Source: Ceratodon purpureus (Eukaryota > Streptophyta > Bryopsida > Pseudoditrichales > Ditrichaceae). Taken from it: a DNA stretch of 64,000 bases. The position numbers and the translations under genes were made by a program. Below are positions 11,061 through 22,345 of the stretch, in pieces. The notes under the pieces are model-generated. The model did not search any database. It was not told where the DNA came from and was given only the letters and a program-made list of their open reading frames with translations. Location of the stretch: the NCBI GenBank assembly GCA_014871385.1, contig CM026426.1, positions 34,625,020-34,689,019 on the forward strand. The letters run 5' to 3'. The first letter of the stretch is position 1. Each line of letters starts with the position of its first letter.

Positions 11061-11446
11061 ATTCAAAGCGGTATGGTTATGGTATTTTATGGACTAACAA
11101 TTTTTTTGGTTTTTAAAATTCTAAGTATAGTTCTTAATGTGACCTATGACCGTGGACAATTTCAGTGAAATGGCTAGATGCCCTGATCTATGGCCGTGGA
11201 AATCTTGGTATTAGGGTGAGTGGGCAGTACGGGCCTGCACTCGTGCATTGTTGTTACAGGAACTGTTCGGCCGGGGCTTATTTTGGGGACATGCACTGAG
11301 GTCACACGGTAGCGGCCTTCTGTTCTAATTCGCAAATGTCGGTTTAGGTACAAATATTGTCACTGTTGAATGACAGTTAAGACTTTGTATCTTTGTAAAC
11401 ATGCTAAAGTGACCTTTCATATTACAACAACCTTTTACCTCCTCAG

Positions 11447-12602
11447 ATGCCTCCGACGATCCAAAACAACCAACTTCAATTATAGATCAGTTTTTGCCTA
11501 GATTCAACCGAGTGAACCGAGTGCGTGAATTTGAGTTGAATACGTCGTGATTCTTTTTCAAACACAACATTCGTCAGCCAGTAAATCGTCAATCACAATT
11601 TCCGGGCAGAATCAAAAAAAAAACATTGTTGCACAATACAGTAATAGTTCTTGTCCATTCGTGGATATGCAAAACGAGATCTCCAGGAATCAACTTTGTT
11701 CCTTGATTTTCTTAGTGTATTTACGTTTACATTGCGTTCATGCTTCGCGACCAAATACACGTAGTCCCCTCAACATTCAAAACGCATCTCCTTATCCGGT
11801 TACGGTGAATTGTGCCGAAAAGAAAGTTGTCAAAGGATTGGTTAGAATGGATTACAGTTTCTCTGAAAGTCTTAGTCCAAATTCGGTAGCTCTTCTTGGT
11901 TCGTTGCTTCGACAACGTATGAATTTGGGAATGTTCAAGAACAATCTATTGTGCAAATTTTTGTATGAAACCAGGAGTTGGAATTGCGTGGAATCCTATA
12001 TAGTTGAACATGTCTGCTTGAGGTTGCAAGCACTTTTGCAGTCTTCCTTGAGGTTGCAAGCACTTTCTGAGGAAGGGCCAGTTTGGGATAAATCCATACA
12101 CATGGGAATGGATTGATAGACTTGACGACTACTTTGTTTCAGTACTCAATGACCTCGAGCACAAACTGATGCTGGTTTACGGACCGGCAAATGGTGCTAG
12201 GACAGTGAGAACACTTCCATCCCGTCTTCAGAGAGAGTTTGAGAATGAACGTACAATAAGAGTTATCTTAAGGAGAGCTACACATCCACATCTTATTACG
12301 AAGTGGGTATGCAAGTTCCTTCTAACAGAAACAAGGCAATTCCGCGAGGGCGTATTTCTATGGATACCTCTTGATGACCCAGATGATCCCATGATGTGTA
12401 TTGATTGCGCTTGGAAAGCAAATCACACTAGTATTTTTCAAGATACAAGAGGCTGTAATTAGAACAACCCTAAGTAGGTAAAACAATTTGATTGGATTAG
12501 ACATCGTGAGCGAGCAGTTGAAGTGGAGGACTGTCAGCCAACATCCACTGTAGATGATGAAAATCCAAACAAGCGTCAAAAACAGGAAGACAATGAATTG
12601 TG
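11447..12602 (+). pseudogene. Unknown element-borne gene with C-terminal basic patch (copy B)
   Basis: A polypyrimidine tract and CAG precede 11447, so a spliced exon probably begins here. Coding-like frames run through about 11450-11530 (IIDQFLPRF segment), 11547-12116, 12118-12462 and about 12482-12602, ending at TGA. The last segment ends with NPNKRQKQEDNEL, which looks like a monopartite nuclear signal. Frame changes and stops between segments (for example at 11548 and 12114) show decay. I do not recognise the family; there is no zinc-binding pattern and no transmembrane segment. It lies between the left TIR and the transposase gene, and no equivalent was found in copy C. A small accessory protein is a guess. 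Confidence 0.4.
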
Positions 12603-13134
12603 ACTTCTGTGCGCACAAAGGAAGTGATTAGAACATAAATGTGCAACATAACATATACATGTACGCACGCTCAGCAATCTGCGACAGAAAGAGCGGTTTT
12701 GATGAAGATATAAATTACTGCAGAGGACCGTGAATTGAAAATAGTCTAGACTCTCTAAGTTCGTGTAACATGGTCAGAAGCTTTTACCTCATTCATTAAC
12801 CTACGACAAAGGTGGGTCACTAGTATACCTCCCTTTGACTAAGAGTTCTCTGGATTTTTAGAGTCTGAAAAAGGTTTGTTTGGACCCGAGCACACATACG
12901 TGACTCCCTCTTAAACTCTTTTACGGGGACTTCTTTAGGAATTACGTAGTTCTTTATATTCCTTACTAAATGGTTATTAACAGTGCTTATGTACATTTAG
13001 AGCGAAATACACAGGAATTTGAAGAAATGGAATCCAGTGCTATTGCAAAATTTTAGTACTCGCCCTTTAGTCTCACTACTTCACCACTGAAATAAATTCA
13101 AGCGACACATGTGCAAACAACGAATCAGATATCA
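12603..13134. other. No gene recognised
   Basis: This stretch separates the 3' ends of the unknown plus-strand gene and the minus-strand transposase gene. Nothing was recognised in it. Confidence 0.4.
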
Positions 13135-16100
13135 CTAGTTGTCGAAGTACTTTAGAAGGCCACTATCCAGGACTCGCTTCACTTCGTTGAAAGCTAAAAC
13201 TAGCTGCATGAATGAATTGTCTGACCCTGAGTCAAGACCGCAAACTACAGTGAACAGAGAGTACAAGTGCTTACAACTAGCCCATTGACCCCGCTTCCCA
13301 AGTGCCTGTAGTGCCATCTCCTTGAAATACGGGCAAGTGCAGGCAGGGTGACGCGAAATGGTCAGGTAATATTGCTGTACCTTTGGAAGCTTCCCAGAGT
13401 CCAATGTGACGATGCATCCCAGGGCTGGGGCAGGCAGCATGCACAACTTGCTCACCTTCGTGATCAACGACAAGGTTTAGGCACAATTATTGCTATGCTT
13501 GGTCGACGGGGCCTTCTTATTCCGTCGGATGTGCTATCCTAATCGCCGGGTAGGGAACTCCTCCGGATATGCCAGCGTAGGATAGGCCGAGAAGTCCACT
13601 ACCGCTGCTCGGTCTTGAAAGAGTCTCTTCGGTGACATCTCCTTCTGCTGCGGGAGTTTGAAGCCGACATTCTCCAGAGACATGATCTCTTTCTTCGTCA
13701 ACTTGGTCCCAATCTTCACGGGCCAGACCTCTGGTACGTCTGGCAGCAATAGGACCCACTTCCGTCTGCTACCCTTGACGCACCTGTCAATGTCGTCATT
13801 GCAGCAAATGAACTGATGGGTCTCTACCTTGTCTTTCTTGTAGTTCTTCATGAGGCCTGTGTATGTCGCCGCAACCGTACTCTTCTTGTGCTGCACAATC
13901 CGTGCCACGCATTTCTTCTTAGTCACAGCATGTTGGGCAATGCACGCCTTGGCGGATGTCTTAGGGAGTCGTGCAATGTGCCACTCGAAAGGGTTGCAAG
14001 GGGTCTCTTGAACTAAAGTAACGTGATGGTAGTCGATTGGAGGTGGAGATAGGTGAGGGTAAAGGTCACCTTGGTCCTCTTCACTGCTTGTAGGAGAGTC
14101 TGCTATTACCATCGTCAAAGGATAGTCGCCCTCTCGGCGTGCAGCTCTAATCAAGACACAAGGTCTTGACATGCTGATCTTGTCTGGCGTATGAGACTCC
14201 CGTTCATCTTCGAAGGAAACATCAAGTTTTTGTTTCCGAGAGACACAGACCTCCTCCCCTTCAAGATGCGGGTTCTTGGTGCACCATTTGTCCGCTCCTG
14301 GCATGTTCAGAATCGCTTCATGTAGGGCTTTCGAGTTTCCTGTCCTTGCTGTAGATCTTTGTGCACGTCGGAGCTTGAGCTCTTCTTTTGACGGACCTTT
14401 CTCGGGATGCTCCCCCTTCAGGAACTGGAAGTAGGCAACGCATTGCATGATGACCCGTACAAAGTCGTCCACAGCTGCGACATACAAGTCGCTGCCCTGA
14501 TCTCCAGACTGCTGCTTGTACCTGTTGTGGATTGATTCAGCAAGATTGCATGACGGCATTTCGGCCAACTCATCCTCACTATGATTCTGCACACATCGGG
14601 GGTTAAGTAAGATAGCTAAGTGTTTGATGACTGACTGTAGAGCAGACACAGTGCCACCAGCAAGAGTCCTCGGCACCAAGGCAAATTACCAAGGGCTGCA
14701 AGGCTGCCGCATTAAGCGTTAGCTCATGGCACGGAGCTTCAAGAAAGAGGAGACACAGTGCCCCCAGCAAGAGTCCTCGGCACCGAGGCATTATGCCAAG
14801 GGCTGCGAGGTTGGTGCATTGGGCATTAGCTCATGGCACGGAGCATCAAGAAAGAGCAGACACAGTGCCTCTAGCAAGTTACTTTAGATGCGACAGAGAT
14901 TGAAAAGACGACAGATTGCTTACCAATTCCATGAAGCCTCCCCATTGGCGATAGCAGAAGTGCCACAACGAAAGCCACGTTTCTAGATTTGAGAGCCCTT
15001 TTTTTGTTGCAGCGCCGGATGACATCGACCATGCTCGGATTGCCAAGAACTTCGTTTCAGCTTCAGCCAGTGTTATCGCGTTCTTGTACTGCAAGCAGGG
15101 TTTAATGTGCTGCGCTTGGAGGTCCGGTCGAATGTCAGCCTTTGTATGTTGCTCTGGAGACTGCCTCCAATGGAATAGGCATGTCCTCTCCTAATAATCA
15201 TCATCTCTGAGGCGTTATCGCTCCCATAGATAATGCGAACTGATTCAAGTTTGCTTGGGCACCGTCCGCCATGAAGCCCTTAAAGTTTACTCTTACGACC
15301 CTATGAGTCTCCATGATAGCATTCAAATTCTTCCAGAGGACGGAATGGGCTGCCGTGGTCAAACATGATCCACGCGTTCTCCAGGTCACCGCCACTCTGC
15401 ATACGCTTAACTAAATTGACTCTATTGCCCGGCCCTACCTCAGACATCTTGACGACAAACATTTTCTCTACATCATTGCCTTGCCCCGGAAACATGTTCT
15501 TTTGGATAAATTTTTCAGTTGCTGAAGCCTCGCAGCATTCTGGTGTTGTCCATGGTCCCACAGCGCCTAACAGCCTTGAACGACGTAATGCAATTTCTAA
15601 TGTTTGGGGATGAGAGATGCTTACAGCAATCAAAGATAGGTTTGAGCTCCTCGAGTTCCAATATCTTCCGTGGTTCACCCTCTCTAGCCAGGAGTAACGG
15701 TCCAGCAACTCCTTTGCTGTTCTGAGGACGATGGCGGAATTGGTGGCGGACGGAGTTTGCTCCACCTGCTCCTTGATGAAGTTCTCCGTGTGTTCGACAA
15801 AGTCGCAGTTGTCACGAGACTTTACTAGGTGGTCGTGAGTTCCCAAGTGTACGCAGGCACTCGTCATGAAAGGTCCCGCACTGACGTAGTAAATCTTTGC
15901 AAGACAAAGCGCAACGCAGGTCGGTAGTGTGTTGCAAGATTTATAGACTACAGTGGAACTCTGCGGCGGGTTAGATCTGACTTCAAACAGTCTCTCAAAA
16001 ATTTCATCTCATTTAGTCTAGTTCACTAGCGAAGTCCTATTTTCACATTTGACATTGTCACAACGGAGATGGCCAAGGCACGACAAAGAATGGAATGTCA

Positions 16101-16950
16101 GCTTCAAGTCATTCTGGATATTTGAGGTCAATGTTCGAGTCCAAGGGTGGCCATCAAATTTTTGATCCATTCCACGTAACTGCTTTGCAGCGGAGTGATG
16201 GCCGTGAGCACCTAGGAGTGGAAACTCAAAAATGACATCGCCGTTGTACTGAGGTGGGAGGAATTGAACTTCCTGCATCCTAATTGCATTAAAATTGATG
16301 CGCGACAGAACACTCTTTGACCTCTTACGAGCGCTAAGCTTCATGAGTCACTCAACGACGCGCTCAGAAGGAGAGACTACAGGGGTAGATGCAACCGAGG
16401 ACTTCACGTGGGAAACTAATTCCTCACGATTCTCAACTGCAATTGGCAATGTCTTGTCCTTCCTCTCAGGGACTACTGTCGTCTCTTCTACGTTTTCACT
16501 ATCAGTATCATCAGTTAACACGTAAATGGTCTGAAGTCTTGGCTCGGTCTTAACTTTCCTCAACGACGGATCAGACTCAATGCACACTGTTGTGGACGAT
16601 CGGGGGGTAAGCAATTCAGTAGAAGCACCTAAGAGAGACTCCGTAATTCCATGAAATCTATACTTCCCAGGTTTAAGAAACCAAAACGTCCCACTCTCCT
16701 TCTGAGTTGACAACTGACCCACTGCATGCAAGAGTGCGCCACTGATGTTGTCGAAAATCTCCTCTCCTACAAGAAGTGATTCCTCCTTGAACTAGAAGCG
16801 AAGACTCAAAATTGTAGAACTATTCATAGCACTCCCATCTTCATCCAAAGGAAACGTAATCGGAACAGAATGCAAGTCTGCACAAAGGTAAGCCATACTG
16901 TGAACAAGAAGAGCTGTCGGCAACAGCGAGATGGGTAAAAGCAGACATAG
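13135..16950 (-). pseudogene. MULE-type transposase with SWIM finger (copy B), disrupted
   Basis: From the N-terminus: a domain with LGASTELLTPR (about 16900-16560), a SIM-like IYVLTDDTDSE, a basic ARKRSK patch, then LRCDNVKCE and the C...C...HLGTHDH zinc-binding region (GCM1/WRKY/FLYWCH-like). The MULE core segment FKGFMADGAQANLN (about 15255) carries a catalytic Asp. After an intron of about 330 bases comes a Cys-rich region (KKKCVARIV ... CVKGSRRKWV, about 13760-13920) and a SWIM finger ACTCPYFK ... CKHLY (CxC...CxH, 13265-13360). Damage includes TAG at 16792-16794, TGA at 16348-16350, stops near 16018, a frameshift near 13500, and a deletion that removes the first catalytic Asp block (DATY in copy C). 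It transcribes away from the ParB-methyltransferase gene. It cannot make a working transposase. Confidence 0.75.
14640..14885. repeat. Intron minisatellite in the transposase gene (about 2 units)
   Basis: Units of roughly 115 bases carry the core CCTCGGCACCGAGGCATTA (or decayed versions). The array sits inside the intron between the MULE-core exon and the Cys-rich exon. It belongs to the same family as the arrays at 19545, 21968 and 24905, here on the opposite strand, so it is in the sense orientation of its host gene. Confidence 0.8.
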
Positions 16951-18412
16951 CAAAGACGATCACATACTAGTAGCTACCCTTCTTGCTGCAACATCCTTCT
17001 AAACTCGCAAGTGGGAATAAAAGAATACATGATTAAAGAGACGGTTAACATTAAGACGTACAGTTAGCAAGATTTTTAGAACGAATAATCTTACATGAAC
17101 TAATTAATCATGGATTAGTATAAGTTCAGAGAATGTGACCGCCCTAATCATAATTATCATATTTGAGGCTGGAATATTACAAACATGAGTGGTGGATGAC
17201 GGCAACTTTTAGTACTAACAGAATTTCCATTAAAATGAAACGCTTTTATTACAATGGAACCATTCCGTTCACATTCAAGTGGAAGTATCCAAAGTCTTTA
17301 ATCCCACTACTCTATATTTGATGCGACGATTGCGCTTTATGGATGGCTCCCGCGCTTTATAGTCTTTAATACTATCTTAAATTAGTCCATCACTACTAAC
17401 AGCAGCCCAGCACCCTCTACTTTGTAGCTTACGTCCTTTCGGATGAGGGATACTTCTCAAAAGACATCTAGAGTACGTCCCCGGTTTGATGTTTCCAACT
17501 TTGGCTTACGCATGGCTTGCACTACTAAGATTGCACACAGTCTGTTCTCCTTCTACCACGGTTGGGGGTGGCCAACTAAACACAGTCCTAAGCGTCCACA
17601 AGCATCACATCCATGGGAGTAAATGGGGTGGGTGGCTTGCTGGAGTCTCGCAAGTTGCAATCAGGAAACGGATTGAAGGGACCCTGAAAATTGACTAAGG
17701 ATGTGCGGTCCTCTCCCTCTTGCTGTGAATCTGAAGTAAATGACAACGGGGCATGAGCGGGTCTGCCTCCATCTCCGCTAAATTCTCTACTAAGATTATC
17801 TAAGTCTAGAATGAATGAGCCATTGACATGTCTTATATAGGATTAGAGAGGACCTAGCCTGAGCTCATGTTTTTACACGTGTTTAAGAGGGTTGAGTTAA
17901 TGCAAGCCGGTAATCAGAGACAACGCATTTTTGACAGGGTTATTAACAGACAGTGGATACCTGACTGTATGGAAGGTGAACTAACTTCTGCTGGAGAACA
18001 AATGCTACGTCATGGTCATTAGATATTGGAATCTCATCAGGTAACTGTATTCATGCATTCCACATTCAGCCAACGCCGACTCATTGATTATGACAACTAT
18101 TAATGTCCAAATATCTTATTTAGTGCCCAAATGTCAGAGCGACATATAAACCGCAGTCGAACTCATAATGACACGCTTTTAGACATTTTAAAGAATGAAC
18201 ATATTAAGAGGGCATAGATCCCTCATCTGCTATTTTTTCAAGCCATTATGAAATGCTTCGAATGGTCCATTAGACTCAGAGATGATCACACGGTCTGCTT
18301 CGAAGGCGCAGGCAGAGTTATCCAGGTCTAAATAGAAACAGAGGCGTCTTGGGAGGAAGAGGAGGTTTGCACTTATAGGGGTGAGTGAAACTCTGTACAA
18401 TTTGCATTCAGC
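16951..18412. promoter_or_regulatory. Divergent intergenic region of copy B
   Basis: About 1.5 kb lies between the start of the minus-strand transposase gene and the first candidate exon of the plus-strand gene. By position it should hold the promoters for both. It is AT-rich with no coding frame I trust, and no specific binding site could be assigned. Confidence 0.35.
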
Positions 18413-18487
18413 AATGGGGAAGAAGAGAGGGAGTTCTAGTCGAGCAGTTGGAGGACGAACTAGACGAGGTGCTGCTTCAATTGGATG
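18413..18487 (+). other. Possible first exon of the copy B plus-strand gene
   Basis: A short frame begins MGKKRGSSSR and is rich in Gly, Arg and Ser. It resembles the start of the copy C plus-strand gene (MKQSGGPSSS followed by basic residues) and sits at the equivalent place, but a TGA ends it after 24 residues. A second candidate start lies at about 19138 (MEGESVDKSM). Both are weak. Confidence 0.25.
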
Positions 18488-19544
18488 AGACAATGTTTCA
18501 CCGCGGACTCTGAACTAGGTGTACAAGGACGGAACGCCCATCCAAAATCCTCGCGCTAAGGCATGCTCTAATGCAAAGGGAATTATGAATGTGCTTCTGA
18601 AGTTAGTCTTCGGTTTAGATGGTTGAAATCACTGTCCCCATGAGTATGAGATGCTAAATCATTTCCTACTAGAGAGCCATCGAGTAGGCTACAATTTAGG
18701 GATTTAGGGTTTAGGGAGGGAGGTTTCCCGCACACGTTAATCCCAAGTACAACAGTTTCTTGAAAATGGTTATAGTTAAAACGATGGTATAGCTGAAGAA
18801 ATTCATTATTGTGCGTTCTCGTAAAATTATTTACGTAGTGAGAGGTTGCAATCAGCAATGCTTTAATAAAAGTTTTTAGGTTGTAAGTTCGGTCCGATTA
18901 AGGAGGCTGCTCGGTGCCATAGCTTGCGGGGCCGACACAGTCTACAGCAAATACGAGGGAGGGGCCTAGGGTAAGAGAGAGGGAGCGCAAGCAGCCTGGC
19001 TCCGATCTTTTGAGTTAATGTCTATTGCTTGTAAGTACCGTATCCTTGCACATGTTCTTCTTTTCCAGTGCACTGCACAACCCGATTGAGCATTCAATTT
19101 CTTTGCAGCTCCAATAGCAGATCAAAGAAGAAGACGATATGGAGGGGGAGTCAGTCGACAAGAGTATGCGAGCCCCAGTGAATCTATTCAGGTGACGCCT
19201 TGATCGCATTGTCTTTGCAGCAGTACTATGTTGTGGTAATATGTTGTGGATTAGATATGCAAGATGCGTCTTTTTGTAACTTGTCAATGTTAATCTTCTA
19301 CACTTAATCGAGAGTTTGAAGTTTTTAGTTAGTACAGTATTAGGTCTGACGGTGATACCTAATTAGCAGGGTTTACCTAATGAAGTCCATTGTCCATGTC
19401 TCAGCATCAGACAGGACCGCAAAGCAATAATAGTGAGAGCGGTGGTCCCTTCATCATGGATAGAGGAGACAATGACAGGAACGCAACACCCACGAACAAT
19501 GAGGTTTGAACAATTTGCATGGTTGATACATTACAGCAGAGTCT

Positions 19545-19850
19545 GGCTATTTTATGCTATTTTTTTGGCATGTGCTTGAGCCCTTTGAAGCAACCTCACA
19601 GCCCTTGGCATAATGCCTTGGTGCCGAGGACTCTTGCTGGGGGCTCTCAGTCTGGTCCTCTCATGTTGTTTTTTTGGCATGTGCTTGAGCCCTTTGAAGC
19701 AACCGTAAAGCCCTTGGCATAATGCCTCGGTGCCGAGAACTCTTGCTGGGGGCTCTTAGTCTAGTCCATGTATGCTATTTTTTTGGCATGCCGTTGAGCC
19801 CTTTTAAGCAACCTTGCAGCCCTTGGCATAATGCTCGGTGCCGACATTGT
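19545..19850. repeat. Intron minisatellite, three units of about 114 bases
   Basis: Each unit contains GGCATGTGCTTGAGCCCTTT and then a core with GGCATAATGCC and CCTCGGTGCCGAGG (the second and third units partly decayed). The core has two potential hairpins. It lies in the first intron of the copy B ParB-methyltransferase gene. Confidence 0.85.
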
Positions 19851-21967
19851 AATGATTGTGTAAATCTTCTTGACTTTGCAGGTTGACCGCGGGGAGGATT
19901 CTGCTCAGTATGAGGAGGACACTCAGGGAGCCTCACCGGAGACGCCTGGCAACACCAAAAAGTAGGATGACTCGGTTGATGATGATGACGCTTTCGTGGG
20001 AGATTAGACAAGATTCGAACTCGCCAGAAACTCAACTCTGTCGCAACTATTTCAAGTCTGAGAGTCAAGCCTTTCAGTTTATCCTGATTCAACATTCCTT
20101 TGTGTAGAATGCAGGCAATGCCTATAGTGCGCCGAATGATGCAGTGCGACCTCTCCAAACTGGAGGAGGAATTTGCGCATGGTTACCGGGAGGGAGCATC
20201 TGTGTTTTACGTGACAACTATATATGAGGGTGGTAAAACAAAGGAAGTATCGGCTGCTGATAAGGCTAGATGGGGTCCTATCTGGAACAAAAAGAGCAAA
20301 GAATTTAACAATTTCCTGCTCTCTGTACCGGAGTTAGCAGGTTTGATAGATCTGATGTTTTTTGTATGTGACGGGAATCATCGTTGTCAAGCATGGTTGA
20401 ACCATATAGAGCGCCTTCACAAGACCGATGAATCCTGGCAGGATTCCAGGAGGATTACCTTGAGGATTCCATTCTTCTGGACACAAAGGGAAGAATTGGC
20501 TTAGTCATGCAGGTCATGTATAACATTAACAAGTAAGTTTCCTGCAGACTTGAATGTGTTTATCTTTTCATTATTACACTTCCTTATGTATTGCTGTTCA
20601 ATAGTTCCTAATTCTCATATACTTGTGGCAGGTATATGGAGGACGGTCATGTGAAGACGAACAATGTGCACACCCTTTTCAGAGTTCAGAAGTACGGCCT
20701 TATGCCCTTTGAGCACTTCAAGGAACTGCTTTCCTCCTCGGATTTAAAGAGATGCAGGAAAACTAAGCACAGTACTTGGTACACGTTACCAGTTTAGGTA
20801 TTCACTAGTTTTATCTACCAAGTAACCGTGATTTACAATACCTCTATTTCTTTTAAAATTTCAAACGTTATGTAGGCGTCTTGGACCTTTCTAAGGATGC
20901 ATGCTCCATATACAGATTGATGTGTGTAGAATTGGGTATACAGTACTGCAGGCTACGGTATTATAGTCTGCCTATACTTTATCCGCGTATACCATGGTTT
21001 AGCAAAATTGTGTAGCTCCATGCCACTCTTCTTGCATCCTCACTTCTCCCAACGAGGCATTGAATCCTAACTAAATCCGTTGCTGAGTTGGTGCAGTACG
21101 AGATCACCAGAACAACAGACGAGGGGCTACGTGCTTACTTGGAAAATGCAGAAGGTGATGTCGCCGAAAAAGATAAAGCAGCTACAATGAAGTTGGTTGC
21201 TGAAAAGAAGAACGAGAACCTGATGAAGAAAATGAACAAGTTAGTTGCAATCGCTAACCCGGAGCTGACACCGGGATTTTTAAAAGAGGTATTGTATCCT
21301 AGCCTCAGAACACTATTGAATTTGCTATACCAATCTCTAGGATACAACGTTATCTTGCTACGAGGTTGGTCAATTCAAATTGAGCGGCACTACTCGCTGA
21401 GTGGCTCCACGAACACCGAGTTGAATCTTGAAAAGCTTCAAGTGATAGCAACAGCGACGGCCTCTACTGCCGCATAGATAAGATGGCTCGAGTTATTCAA
21501 CTCCTCTATAGCCACAAGAGAGGCACGATGCCTACCACTGAAACCAGGCAACGAGCAGAGGGTAACCCACTTGCTGGGAAGGGCATGCTACTGGACAGCG
21601 GTGAGTTATTCCTCTCCCGTATTACCGAATGCTATGCTGTAATATTGTTGCAATGCCATTCTTCGCTTACTATTTCTTTGTTACATAACGTATGCCTGGT
21701 TGGTCTTTTAGTTAAATGAGGATGCATCCGCCTCTTTGGACGACATCCTGCGGTTGGACCAAATTCCAATTAACATGAACGTTCCCACAGAGCCCATGAG
21801 TTTGGAAACCTACGTGGAAGATTGCAAAATGAAACTATTTGACCATGCCTTCTTCTCGTACTTCAAAGGGACTGACGCCTTCAACAAGACCAATGACTTC
21901 AAGGAGTACAAGGGCTCTGACTTAGTGGTTCGAAAAACCGTTTTCAAGTATCCTCCTTACCTTATAA

Positions 21968-22345
21968 TGAACCAGCCTTGTAGTCCTTGGCAATTTGCCT
22001 CGATGCCGAGGACTCTTGCAAGGGGCACTGTGTCTGCTCTTTCTTAATGCTCCGTACCATCAGCTAACGCCCCATCCAGCAGCCTTGCAGCCCTAGGCAA
22101 TTTGCCTCAGTGCCAAGGACTCTTGCTGCGGGCACTATGTTTGCTCTTTCTTGATGCTCCGTGCCATGAGGTAACGCTAATGCAGCAGCCTTGCAGCCCT
22201 TGGCAATTTGCCTTGGTGCCAAGGACTCTTGCTGGGGGGCAGTGTGTCTGCTCTTTCTTCATGCTCCGTGCCATGAGCTAGCCCCCAATGCAGCAGCCTA
22301 GCAGCCCTTGGCAAGGACTCCTGCTTTGGGCATCTTGCCTGCATT
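21968..22345. repeat. Intron minisatellite, about 3-4 units of 113 bases
   Basis: Units share the core CAGCCCTTGGCAATTTGCC ... AGGACTCTTGCTGGGGGC and then CTCCGTGCCATGAG. The core matches the 19545 array but the spacer is that of the 14640 array. It sits in the intron before the 22441 exon. Confidence 0.85.

Noticed and set aside
18230-18493. Minus-strand frame as the transposase N-terminus of copy B
   Set aside because: The N-terminal homology to copy C is found at 16730-16950 instead; this frame shows no similarity.
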